Positions 51,698-59,748 of a DNA stretch of 62,470 nucleotides are shown here, piece after piece. Made by a program: the position numbers and the translations under genes. Source of the DNA: Opitutia bacterium (GTDB taxonomy: Bacteria; Verrucomicrobiota; Verrucomicrobiia; Opitutales; Opitutaceae); assembly GCA_002737275.1 (NCBI GenBank), contig NSIG01000029.1:1-62470 (forward strand), written 5' to 3'. The stretch's first letter is position 1. Each line of letters starts with the position of its first letter. The notes beneath the pieces are model-generated. The model saw only the letters and a list, made by a program, of their open reading frames with translations, was not told the DNA's origin and searched no databases.

Positions 51698-51886
51698 GCC
51701 CCTATTGCTATCGTACTACGGCCGGTGCGCCACAGGCACGCCGGCCAGGCGCGTGCGCTGACTGCGCGCTCCGAGCAATTGCCCGAAAACGCCGTGTGGT
51801 CGCACGATGGTAAAACTATCGCGTTCAACCGTCGCGTCTTCACCACCGGCCGCTGGCGGCAGCAGATCTTTCTCGTCGAGCCGTAA
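51698..51886 (+). pseudogene. Remnant: C-terminal end of a PD40/TolB-like beta-propeller protein
   Basis: Directly after the receptor stop and in the same frame, the translation reads ...LPENAVWSHDGKTIAFNRRV then FTTGRWRQQIFLVEP and a TAA at 51884-51886. AVWSHDGKTIAFNR is a typical PD40/WD40-like propeller blade motif (x-W-S-P-D-G-K-x-I-A-F). Only one blade and the tail remain, and there is no start codon for it, so it is the leftover 3' end of a lost gene. Lipid or oligogalacturonate lyase-type propellers have comparable ends. Confidence 0.6.
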
Positions 51887-51928
51887 CGATAAACGTCAAC
51901 CGCGACACCACTTAACCTTTCCCCTATT

Positions 51929-53056
51929 ATGAAAAAATTCCCTCCAATCACAACCTTCGGCCTCGCGCTTCTAGCGACAACCCTCGCCAGTTTCGCCGCG
52001 CCTACTCATCCGGCCATCGTCACGGCGGAGTTCATCCACGAGCCGGGCGCTTACCCGCAATGCCATGCCTCGACGATCGTCGAGACCGCGCGCGGCGAAC
52101 TCCTTGCGGCGTGGTTCGGCGGCACAGCGGAATCCAATCCTGATGTCTGCATCTACGTCGCCCGGCTCGAGAGCGGTCGTTGGACCCCGGGCGTAAAAGT
52201 CGCCGACGGCGTGCAACACGGTGCGAAGCGTTATCCATGCTGGAACCCCGTATTGTTCCAACCGCGCGACGGCCCGCTTCAGTTGTATTACAAGGTCGGC
52301 CCCTCGCCCGAGACGTGGTGGGGCATGCTCATGACCTCCGCCGATGGCGGACGCACCTGGGATCAACCGCGCCGTCTGCCCGAAGACGTGCTCGGGCCGA
52401 TCAAGAACAAACCCATCCAACTTGCCGACGGCACGCTGGTCTCGGGCTCCAGCACTGAGAATCACCTCACGAAACGCTGGGAGGTCCATGTCGAGCGCTC
52501 CGCCGATCTCGGGCGCACGTGGCAAGTCACCGGCCCGCTCGATTCCGGCGGGAAGTTCAATTCCATCCAACCCAGCGTTCTCACTCACGCAGACGGTCGC
52601 TTGCAGATCCTCTGTCGAAGCAAGGAAAAGACCATCACCATAAGTTGGTCGCGCGATCAGGGGCGCACGTGGAGCCCCCTCGTCTCGTCGGGTTTGTATA
52701 ATCCCAATTCTGGCAGCGACGCCGTCACTCTCGCCGACGGCCGGCAACTGCTCGTTTACAACCTGCGTGAACGTGCCGGCGGTGCGCCGAGTAATCCCAA
52801 AGCCAACGCCCTCGGTGGCGCGCAGCCCAACATTGCTGACGCGAATGAAGATTGGGGCGTGCGCTGGCCGTTGAATGTCTCGCTGTCAGCTGACGGCGTG
52901 AAATGGGATATGCGCGTGACGGTCGAAGACCAGCCGCTCCCGCACGGCTACGCCTATCCGGCGGTGATCCAAACGCGCGACGGCCTCGTCCACCTCACCT
53001 ACACGTGGAACCGGGAGAAAATTAAGCACGTCGTGATCGACCCCAAAAAACTCTGA
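51929..53056 (+). CDS. Exported sialidase-fold (BNR repeat) protein
   Basis: Predicted periplasmic or secreted glycosidase-like six-bladed propeller, 375 residues. Signal peptide MKKFPPITTFGLALLATTLA (cleavage near FAAPTH). Asp-box (S-x-D-x-G-x-x-W) repeats: SADGGRTWDQP, SADLGRTWQVT, SRDQGRTWSPL. Conserved blocks of this BNR_2 family: CHASTIVETARGELLAAWFG, YPCWNPVLFQ, YYKVGPSPETWWGMLMTSAD, GPIKNKPIQLADGTLVSGSS, YNPNSGSDAVTLADGRQLLV and YAYPAVIQTRDGLVHLTYTW. True sialidases have an Arg triad and a Tyr/Glu pair; I cannot confirm those here, and family members are also linked to other deoxy or plant-type sugars. It lies between two TonB receptors. Confidence 0.8.
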   Translation: MKKFPPITTFGLALLATTLASFAAPTHPAIVTAEFIHEPGAYPQCHASTIVETARGELLAAWFGGTAESNPDVCIYVARLESGRWTPGVKVADGVQHGAKRYPCWNPVLFQPRDGPLQLYYKVGPSPETWWGMLMTSADGGRTWDQPRRLPEDVLGPIKNKPIQLADGTLVSGSSTENHLTKRWEVHVERSADLGRTWQVTGPLDSGGKFNSIQPSVLTHADGRLQILCRSKEKTITISWSRDQGRTWSPLVSSGLYNPNSGSDAVTLADGRQLLVYNLRERAGGAPSNPKANALGGAQPNIADANEDWGVRWPLNVSLSADGVKWDMRVTVEDQPLPHGYAYPAVIQTRDGLVHLTYTWNREKIKHVVIDPKKL

Positions 53057-53133
53057 CGGCACCACGACTCCGGCGAGGGGTCCTCGTGAAATTATCCGCC
53101 TATTTTTCCTCAAGGGAAAATTTGCCTTGATTT

Positions 53134-53150
53134 GAAAAAACGATTTAGCA
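53134..53150. promoter_or_regulatory. Operator-like motif upstream of the siderophore-type receptor
   Basis: Reads gaaaaaacgatttagca, about 65 bases upstream of the receptor start at 53214. It matches the left half of the 48648 site (gaaaaaacg) and the right half of the 48373 site (tttagca). Confidence 0.4.
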
Positions 53151-53213
53151 TCTGATGATATTTGAGTTCGTAACCGTGCCGGTTTTGCCGGCTCAATCCA
53201 AACTCCCCGATCT

Positions 53214-55496
53214 ATGAAACCCATTGCCCTACTTCGTCTCGTCTTAGCTCCGCTGTCTGCCGGCGCCTTAATCACCGGCCTGTCTGCTCAAACGACTCCG
53301 GTCGTCGACACCACCGAAACCATCAAGCTGACCCCCTTCGCCGTCACGGCGGAGAAATCCTCTGGCTACAAAGTCTCCTCCGCCTCGGCCGCGACGCGCA
53401 CCAACACGGCCATCATCGATATTCCCCAGACAGTGGACATCGTGACCAAGGAGTTTTGGAACGACATCGGTGCGACGAGCTTCGACGAATCTTTTCGCTA
53501 CGCGGCCAACGTCTACGTCCGCAACCGCCACGCGGGTTCCGGTGACGGAGTGAATCTCCGCGGGTTCGAGACGAACGGATCTATCTCCGTCGACGGCGTG
53601 CGCATGGGCAACTATAAGCGGGATCTCGTGGGTTATGAGCGACTGGAGATAGTCAAGGGCCCGCCGTCCGCCGTGCAGGGCCGCGCCGGAGGCACAGGGC
53701 TACTCAACTACATCCTGAAGAAGCCTGACGCCACTCGGCGCGGTGGCTTCGTCCGCGCCTCGGTGAAGTGGGATGAGTTCGACGGGATGATGACCCGGGG
53801 TGAGCTCGACGCGAACTACACGCTGAACAAAAGTGGATCGTTGGCCGCTCGTCTCGGCGCCTCGATTCAGAAGGGGGAAGACTACATCAAGTTTAATGAA
53901 TTCGAGAACTATACTGCCTATCCGTCGCTCCGTTGGCAGATCGGACGAAATACCGAGCTCATCGTGGCGAACGAGTTCCTTAATCTGACGACCCCCTCTC
54001 GCGACGAGGGCCACGGGTTCGCCATCTACCCGGAAGCCGCCCGACGCCTGATCCCACGGTTCGACACATCAACCGATCCGATCACCGCCCTCCGCCTTCC
54101 GTACAATTTTAATCTCATTGGGCCCAACAATATCGACAAGCAGCGCATCGCCGCATCTACCTTTTTTTTCACCCATCAGTTTAGCGAAAACCTTTTTTTT
54201 CGGCAAGTCGCCAACGCGCGTTACCTCGGACAAGACAGCTTCACCTACGCGGCCGAGAACAATCTTGTGACCAACATGCCCTCGCAGTACTCGGGCTTCG
54301 AGACCACGACGCAGGGATCCACCGCCCAAGGCGACTTGGTCGCGAAGTTCTCCCCCCTCAGCTGGCTGACCAGCCAGACGCTCGTCGGCTACTCCTACGG
54401 CGATGTCGATTCAATCAACTCCAACTATGCCGGTATCCCGGACGCGCCGTTCAACTTCCTCAACATTGCAGCCATAGGTGCCAGCGGGAACAGCCGCGCT
54501 TTTTACGACGGCCGCCGCGTCAGCAATCTGAACCGCTCCAGCTACACAAGCACCGACTCCTATAGCTTCGGCATGTACGTGCAACAGGATGTTGGACTCT
54601 GGGGCGAGCGCTTGCTTCTCACTGGTGGCATTCGTTCGGATCGTGATCGCACAGAGACCACGAATCTCTCCACCAATTTGCGCACTGCGGGGGGGGACAC
54701 CACGCTCAACTCGTACCGTTACGGCGCCACGTTCAAGGTCGCCCGTTGGCTCGCCGCCTACGCCGTGCAGAGCGTGCAGAACGACGCCACACGTACGATC
54801 CAGCGGTATAACGGCCTCCTCGCCGGCGACCCTCGCGCGAACGAGTTCTTCACGGTCAGCCCCTATACCGAGCTCCAGGAGGGAGGACTCAAGGGAGAGG
54901 TCCTCGGGGGGCGCATGTCCTTCGCAGCCGCCTACTGGCAGATGACCCGCACGGGCAGCGTGGTAAATATCGTCGCCCCCGGCGTGTCTCAGGGGCAGAC
55001 GGTCAACATCGGCACGCAGGCCGAGCTTCAAGGCGCGCAGTCCAAAGGTTGGGAACTGACCGCCTTCGGTAGCGTCACCGATCGGCTGAGCCTGATCGCG
55101 AACTATACGCGCATGACCACCAGCCAGGCCTTCACCGGCCAGCAGAACGCCCAGGGCTGGAACACCACCACTAATCGCCCCGCCACTGTCCCGCTGCGCT
55201 TCGCGCCCGACTGGAACGCGAATCTTTTCTCTAAGTACAGCTTCCGCGATGCCCAAGAGCAGGGTTTCGAGGTGAAGGCCGGCGTTTCCGCGATTGGCCC
55301 CTTTTACGCTCAAGTCACCGGTCTCGGTCTCACCTACGTTCCGCACACCCAAAGTAGCTTCGATGCCGGAGTAGCCTACCGCTGGCGCCGGTTCTTAGTC
55401 GACCTCATGGTCACTAACCTCGGCAACGATCCGATGCTCGTTACCCGCGACCAGCCGCCGCGAACCTACAACCTGAGCATCTCGACCACGTTCTGA
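53214..55496 (+). CDS. TonB-dependent receptor, siderophore-receptor-like (FhuE/FecA type)
   Basis: 760 residues. Signal peptide (about 1-25, LVLAPLSAGALITGLSAQ), TonB-box-like IKLTPFAVTAEKSSGYKVSS, plug with IIDIPQTVDIVTKEFWNDIG, GVNLRGFETNGSISVDGVRM and YERLEIVKGPPSAVQGRAGG, barrel ending YNLSISTTF. The 'TxTxTxxxDIPQTVxVVT...NxRGF...xDG...ERxEVxKGPxSxLxGxxxxGG' order is the TonB-siderophore receptor pattern, but in this locus the ligand may equally be a carbohydrate. Operator-like motif upstream; a sulfatase remnant follows it. Confidence 0.9.
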   Translation: MKPIALLRLVLAPLSAGALITGLSAQTTPVVDTTETIKLTPFAVTAEKSSGYKVSSASAATRTNTAIIDIPQTVDIVTKEFWNDIGATSFDESFRYAANVYVRNRHAGSGDGVNLRGFETNGSISVDGVRMGNYKRDLVGYERLEIVKGPPSAVQGRAGGTGLLNYILKKPDATRRGGFVRASVKWDEFDGMMTRGELDANYTLNKSGSLAARLGASIQKGEDYIKFNEFENYTAYPSLRWQIGRNTELIVANEFLNLTTPSRDEGHGFAIYPEAARRLIPRFDTSTDPITALRLPYNFNLIGPNNIDKQRIAASTFFFTHQFSENLFFRQVANARYLGQDSFTYAAENNLVTNMPSQYSGFETTTQGSTAQGDLVAKFSPLSWLTSQTLVGYSYGDVDSINSNYAGIPDAPFNFLNIAAIGASGNSRAFYDGRRVSNLNRSSYTSTDSYSFGMYVQQDVGLWGERLLLTGGIRSDRDRTETTNLSTNLRTAGGDTTLNSYRYGATFKVARWLAAYAVQSVQNDATRTIQRYNGLLAGDPRANEFFTVSPYTELQEGGLKGEVLGGRMSFAAAYWQMTRTGSVVNIVAPGVSQGQTVNIGTQAELQGAQSKGWELTAFGSVTDRLSLIANYTRMTTSQAFTGQQNAQGWNTTTNRPATVPLRFAPDWNANLFSKYSFRDAQEQGFEVKAGVSAIGPFYAQVTGLGLTYVPHTQSSFDAGVAYRWRRFLVDLMVTNLGNDPMLVTRDQPPRTYNLSISTTF

Positions 55497-55570
55497 GGCG
55501 TCCCCGAGGGATTCCCCACGGTGTCTCCGCTCCGAGTACCACCTCAACGCTCGCCTGATGGGCTGTGTAA

Positions 55571-55780
55571 TCGGCCTCGGTACTCATCTTTGGCGGCGAC
55601 TAGAAACTGCTGCATTTCTACGAAGACACCCGCGACGAACCTTACGACCTCGCAACCGATTCATCGGAACAGCGCAACCTCGTCACGCAGGGGCCCACGC
55701 TCTCCCGTCCCGAAACACTTCCCATAAAATATCTCGCCCTCTGCCTCCTGCTCGTGGGCTCCTTCCCCGCCTCCTTATGA
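55571..55780 (+). pseudogene. Remnant: C-terminal end of a sulfatase
   Basis: In one frame the sequence reads GGD-stop-KLLHFYEDTRDEPYDLATDS then SEQRNLVTQGPTLSRPETLP. This is the signature C-terminus of type I sulfatases (GDYKLLxFYEDGRxELYDLxxDPxExxNL). The stop TAG (55601-55603) stands where a Tyr codon (TAC/TAT) is expected. No catalytic C-x-P-S-R region or anything else of the enzyme is upstream; the receptor gene ends only about 75 bases before. The frame runs on to a TGA overlapping the next gene's ATG. Confidence 0.7.
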
Positions 55781-57786
55781 AACCGTTCCTCCTCGTTGCC
55801 TTGGTCCTCGCCGCTCCTTTTCTCCGCGCGGCCGAGGAGAAATTGCCTCGGCTTCAGCACCACAATCCCGCCCTTCTCACCGATCTCGGCGTCGGACTTT
55901 GGGCGTGGCCGCTGCCCATGGACTACAACGGCGACGGGTTGATGGACCTCGTCGTTGTCTGCACCGATAAACCTTACAACGGCACTTGGTATTTCGAGAA
56001 CAGCGGGCAGGTCGACGCGCAGCTCAAGCTCCCGATTTTCAAGCCCGCCGTCTTCATCGGCAAATCCGCGCCTTCGGTCGGCATTTCCTACGTCACGGGC
56101 AAACCCGTCGTCACCGCGACGGCCAGCGTCAAGACCGACGCCGCTTACGATTATCGCGGCAACACCTACCCGGATTTTCTGAATTCGCAGTTCACGAAAC
56201 CGAAGCCGCTCGGCGTGCCGGAGAAAGTCCTCACCGAGCCCGGCAACATCCGCCAAAACCAGTGGCAGCTCGTGGACTTCGACGGCGACGGCGCGCTCGA
56301 CGTCTCGGTCGGCATCGATTTCTGGGGCGACTTCGGCGCACTCAACGGCGGCGTGGGCGCGTTCAACGCCGAGGGCGAGTGGACCCGCGGCAAACTGCGC
56401 GGCTACGTCTATGTGATTCGCAACACCGGCACCACGGAGAAGCCCATTTACGCCGCGCCGTTTCGTCTGCAAGCCGGAGGCAAAGACGTCGATCCCTTCG
56501 GCATGCCCTCGCCGTGCTGGGGCGACTTCGACGGCGACGGCGACCTCGATCTTATCACCGGCGAATTCCTCGACGGGTTTACGTTTTTCGAAAACACCGG
56601 TATGCGCACGAAACCGGTTTACGCCGCCGGCCGCGCGCTGCTGCACGCGGGGCTTCCGCTCAAGATGGACCTTTGCATGATCACGCCCACGGCGGTTGAT
56701 TTCGACGGGGATGGCGATCTCGACTTGATCGTCGGCGATGAGGACGGCCGCGTGGCGTTCATCGAGCACACGGGCAAAACGGTCGGCGGCATGCCGCAGT
56801 TTCTCTCGCCGCGCTATTTTCGGCAGTTCGCCGCCGACGTAAAATTCGGGGCCCTCGCCACGCCCTACGCCGTCGATTGGGACGGCGACGGCGATGAGGA
56901 TCTCATCTCGGGCAACACCGCCGGCTACATCGGGTTCATCGAAAATCTCGGCGGCACGCCCGTGCGCTGGGCCGCACCGGTCTATCTCTCGGCGGGCGGC
57001 AAACTCGTCCGCGAGCAGGCCGGACCCAACGGCTCGATCCAAGGGCCCGCCGAGCCGAAGTGGGGTTACTCTATCCTCAGCGTCGCCGACTGGGATGGCG
57101 ACGGCCTGCCCGACATCATGACCAACGGCATCTGGGGCAAAGTGGTTTGGTATAAAAACATCGGCACGCGCACCGCGCCCCGCCTCGCCGCGGGCCGCCC
57201 CGTCGAGCTCGCCCTGCCGCCCGGCATGCCGAATCCAGCGCCGGCGTGGAATTGGTGGAAACCGGTCGCCAACGAACTGATTTCCCAGTGGCGCACCACG
57301 CCGCAGATGATCGATTGGAACGGCGACGGCCTGATCGACCTCGTGATGTCCGACCCCGCCGGCTATCTCGCGCTTTACGAGCGCAAGCGCGCTGCCGATG
57401 GCTCGCTCGCGCTCCTGCCGGCGCAACGCGTGTTCTGGAGCGAGGGCGCGAGCGTATTCAACAGCAACGGCATCCCGCAGAACCAGGAAGCAGGTCTGCT
57501 GCTGCTTAATAACGGCGAATTTGGTCGGGGCGGACGGCGCACGTTCTGTTTTGTGGATTGGGACGGTGACGGAAAACAGGACCTCATGTTGAACAGTGCG
57601 CCGAACGTAAACTTCTTCCGCAATCTCGGGAAAAACGCCGCCGGCCAATGGGCCTTCCGCGACGAGGGCCCGGTGAGCACGCACGTCCTCGCCGGCCACG
57701 CGACGAAGCCGACCTACATGGCCTCCACGCGCGAACTCCTCATCGGCGCAGAAGACGGGTTCTTCTACCGCCTGAAACAAAAATAA
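55777..57786 (+). CDS. Exported beta-propeller protein with DxDGDG (VCBS/FG-GAP-like) repeats
   Basis: 669 residues from ATG 55777 (MKPFLLVALVLAAPFLRAAE), which starts a signal peptide; upstream in-frame codons are not convincing. Eight calcium-binding-type loops are spread along the chain: DYNGDGLMDLVV, DFDGDGALDVSV, DFDGDGDLDLIT, DFDGDGDLDLIV, DWDGDGDEDLIS, DWDGDGLPDIMT, DWNGDGLIDLVM and DWDGDGKQDLML. This indicates a seven- or eight-bladed propeller stabilised by calcium. Similar secreted proteins bind or cleave polysaccharides, but no catalytic residues can be named. Eleven bases separate it from the next gene, so the two are likely co-transcribed. Confidence 0.78.
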   Translation: MKPFLLVALVLAAPFLRAAEEKLPRLQHHNPALLTDLGVGLWAWPLPMDYNGDGLMDLVVVCTDKPYNGTWYFENSGQVDAQLKLPIFKPAVFIGKSAPSVGISYVTGKPVVTATASVKTDAAYDYRGNTYPDFLNSQFTKPKPLGVPEKVLTEPGNIRQNQWQLVDFDGDGALDVSVGIDFWGDFGALNGGVGAFNAEGEWTRGKLRGYVYVIRNTGTTEKPIYAAPFRLQAGGKDVDPFGMPSPCWGDFDGDGDLDLITGEFLDGFTFFENTGMRTKPVYAAGRALLHAGLPLKMDLCMITPTAVDFDGDGDLDLIVGDEDGRVAFIEHTGKTVGGMPQFLSPRYFRQFAADVKFGALATPYAVDWDGDGDEDLISGNTAGYIGFIENLGGTPVRWAAPVYLSAGGKLVREQAGPNGSIQGPAEPKWGYSILSVADWDGDGLPDIMTNGIWGKVVWYKNIGTRTAPRLAAGRPVELALPPGMPNPAPAWNWWKPVANELISQWRTTPQMIDWNGDGLIDLVMSDPAGYLALYERKRAADGSLALLPAQRVFWSEGASVFNSNGIPQNQEAGLLLLNNGEFGRGGRRTFCFVDWDGDGKQDLMLNSAPNVNFFRNLGKNAAGQWAFRDEGPVSTHVLAGHATKPTYMASTRELLIGAEDGFFYRLKQK

Positions 57787-57797
57787 ACGACGATCTT

Positions 57798-59663
57798 ATG
57801 AAACGACTCTATCTCGCCGCCCTGTTGGCACCGCTGCTCTCCGTCCTAAGCGCGCAGCCGGGTAGTCCGAGCGAGCCGGTGCGCTTGTTGAGCGCCGGAA
57901 TTGATCTGCAAGTTCACGACGGGCGACTGCGCCCGGCGATTGGCGTCGAGAACATCCAAGTCATGCGGGCCAATCGCACGCACCCGGATTTGGCCGACGG
58001 TTTGGGTTGGACCTATAGCCACGCGCCGTCGCTCGCCTACTGGAACGGCCGATTCTTTTTGCAGTATCTCAGCAATCCGTTCGGTGAGCACCACGCCCCG
58101 GGCCAGACGCTCGTCGTCACCTCCCGGGACGGGCGCAACTGGGACAAGCCCCAGACGGTTTTTCCGATCTACTACCTGAAGCCGGGCCCCATCTCCGGAA
58201 ACGAATCGGGCATGGCGATGATGCATCAACGCATGGGTTTCTACGTCGCTCCCAACGGACGATTGCTCGTGCTGGGGCACTACGGACTGGCGCCGGATCC
58301 CATGGGGGATAAGGGAATCGGGCGGGTGGTGCGGGAGGCTCTGGCGGACGGGACTTACGGCCCCATTTATTTCATCCGCTACAACTCGCTCGCCGGAGCG
58401 AATGAAAAAAACACGACCCGGTTCCCCTTCTATCGTCGCGCGCCGGACGAAGGGTTTGTTGCAGCCTGCGAGGCTCTGCTCGCCGACAAATTGAAGACCA
58501 TGCAGTGGCGCGAGGAGGATCGTAGCGAAGACGGTTTCTACACCGCCCCCGGCCCGAGCTCGAAGGCCTTGTCCGCGTCTCACCCGATCCTGCAGGCCCC
58601 GGCCGTGTATCACCGCAAAGACGGGAAGGCCGTCGTGCTCTGGAAATCGTCGTGGGCGGCGCTCTCGGCGGACGAGGGCAAGACCTGGAGCACGCCGGTC
58701 GAGCTGCCGACGGTGGTGACGGGCACGGCTAAAACCTGGGCCCAGCGCACCGACGACGACCGCTACGCCATGGTCTACAACCCGGCGAAGATCGGTCGTT
58801 GGCCGCTCGCGGTCGCGACCAGTGATGACGGCGTGACTTTCGATAACCTGCTCCTCGTCAACGGCGAGGTGCCGCCGCGGCGTTTCTTCGGCCGGGCGAA
58901 GGATTTTGGGCTGCAATACACCCGCGGTATTTCGGAGGGGAATGGCAATCCCCTGGGGAGCGATCTGTGGGTCACCTACAGCAACAACAAAGAAGACATC
59001 TGGATCAGTCGTATCCCGGTCCCGGTCCGTTCCGCGGTCGTGGGTCCGGTGGCCGATTCGTTCGATAAACTGGATGTGGGCGGCACCATCCCCGAGTGGA
59101 ACGTTTACCGCCCTCGCTGGGCCAACGTGAGCATCGCGGATTTCCCTTCGGCCGCGAACAAGAGCCTGCTGCTCGAGGACCGCGATCCGTATGACCACGC
59201 CAAGGCGGTGCGGGTATTCGCCGAGGCGAAGTCGGTCCGGATCGCTTTCCGTATCTTCGCCCGGCAGGTGGATGCGGGGCGCATGAAAATCGAGGTGCTC
59301 GACGGGGCGGGACACCGGCCGGTGCGCATTGCACTGGGCGAAGATGGTCGGGTGCGTGCGAGCGACGGTGCGGGTCAGGTAGACGCCGGGCCTTTCCTCG
59401 CCGGACGTTGGTATCAGGCCGAACTTTCGATCAATGCGGCAACGGGACGATATGATCTATCGTGGGATGGCCGGGTCATCGTGCGTGAAGCGGCCTTCGC
59501 CGAAGCGGCGACTACGGTAGAGCGGCTCTCCTTCTGCACGGGCGCCTTCCGCACCGAGCCCACGCGGCAGACCAACCGTTATGGCGTGCTCGCGGACGTC
59601 GCTAACCCCGACACAGCGGTCGCTCCGGCGGCCTACTATCTCGACGACGTGGCGATCAAATAA
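57798..59663 (+). CDS. Exported sialidase-fold glycosidase-like protein with C-terminal sandwich domain
   Basis: 621 residues from ATG 57798 (MKRLYLAALLAPLLSVLSAQ), a clear signal peptide; upstream frame overlap with the propeller gene is ignored. Residues 40-430 look like a five/six-bladed propeller: THPDLADGLGWTYSHAPSLA, YWNGRFFLQYLSNPFGEHHA, VVTSRDGRNWDKPQTVFPIY, YVAPNGRLLVLGHYGLAPDP, VLWKSSWAALSADEGKTWST and VATSDDGVTFDNLLLVNGEV. SRDGRNW and SADEGKTW are Asp-box-like. The last 180 residues (PVADSFDKLDVGGTIPEWNV, DRDPYDHAKAVRVFAEAKSV, AGRWYQAELSINAATGRYDL) resemble a LamG/concanavalin-like binding domain. Substrate unknown. Confidence 0.72.
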   Translation: MKRLYLAALLAPLLSVLSAQPGSPSEPVRLLSAGIDLQVHDGRLRPAIGVENIQVMRANRTHPDLADGLGWTYSHAPSLAYWNGRFFLQYLSNPFGEHHAPGQTLVVTSRDGRNWDKPQTVFPIYYLKPGPISGNESGMAMMHQRMGFYVAPNGRLLVLGHYGLAPDPMGDKGIGRVVREALADGTYGPIYFIRYNSLAGANEKNTTRFPFYRRAPDEGFVAACEALLADKLKTMQWREEDRSEDGFYTAPGPSSKALSASHPILQAPAVYHRKDGKAVVLWKSSWAALSADEGKTWSTPVELPTVVTGTAKTWAQRTDDDRYAMVYNPAKIGRWPLAVATSDDGVTFDNLLLVNGEVPPRRFFGRAKDFGLQYTRGISEGNGNPLGSDLWVTYSNNKEDIWISRIPVPVRSAVVGPVADSFDKLDVGGTIPEWNVYRPRWANVSIADFPSAANKSLLLEDRDPYDHAKAVRVFAEAKSVRIAFRIFARQVDAGRMKIEVLDGAGHRPVRIALGEDGRVRASDGAGQVDAGPFLAGRWYQAELSINAATGRYDLSWDGRVIVREAAFAEAATTVERLSFCTGAFRTEPTRQTNRYGVLADVANPDTAVAPAAYYLDDVAIK

Positions 59664-59748
59664 CTCCGGCAAACGTGGCAGCGGGCGAAGTCACCCTGCG
59701 ACGTTGCCGAAAAAATCTCAGAGCCCCGAACAAACTTACCCCAAAAAC

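Noticed and set aside
55642-57780. 712-codon minus-strand frame opposite the DxDGDG-repeat gene
   Set aside because: It mirrors the repetitive GACGGCGACGGC codons of the real gene and lacks recognisable domains.
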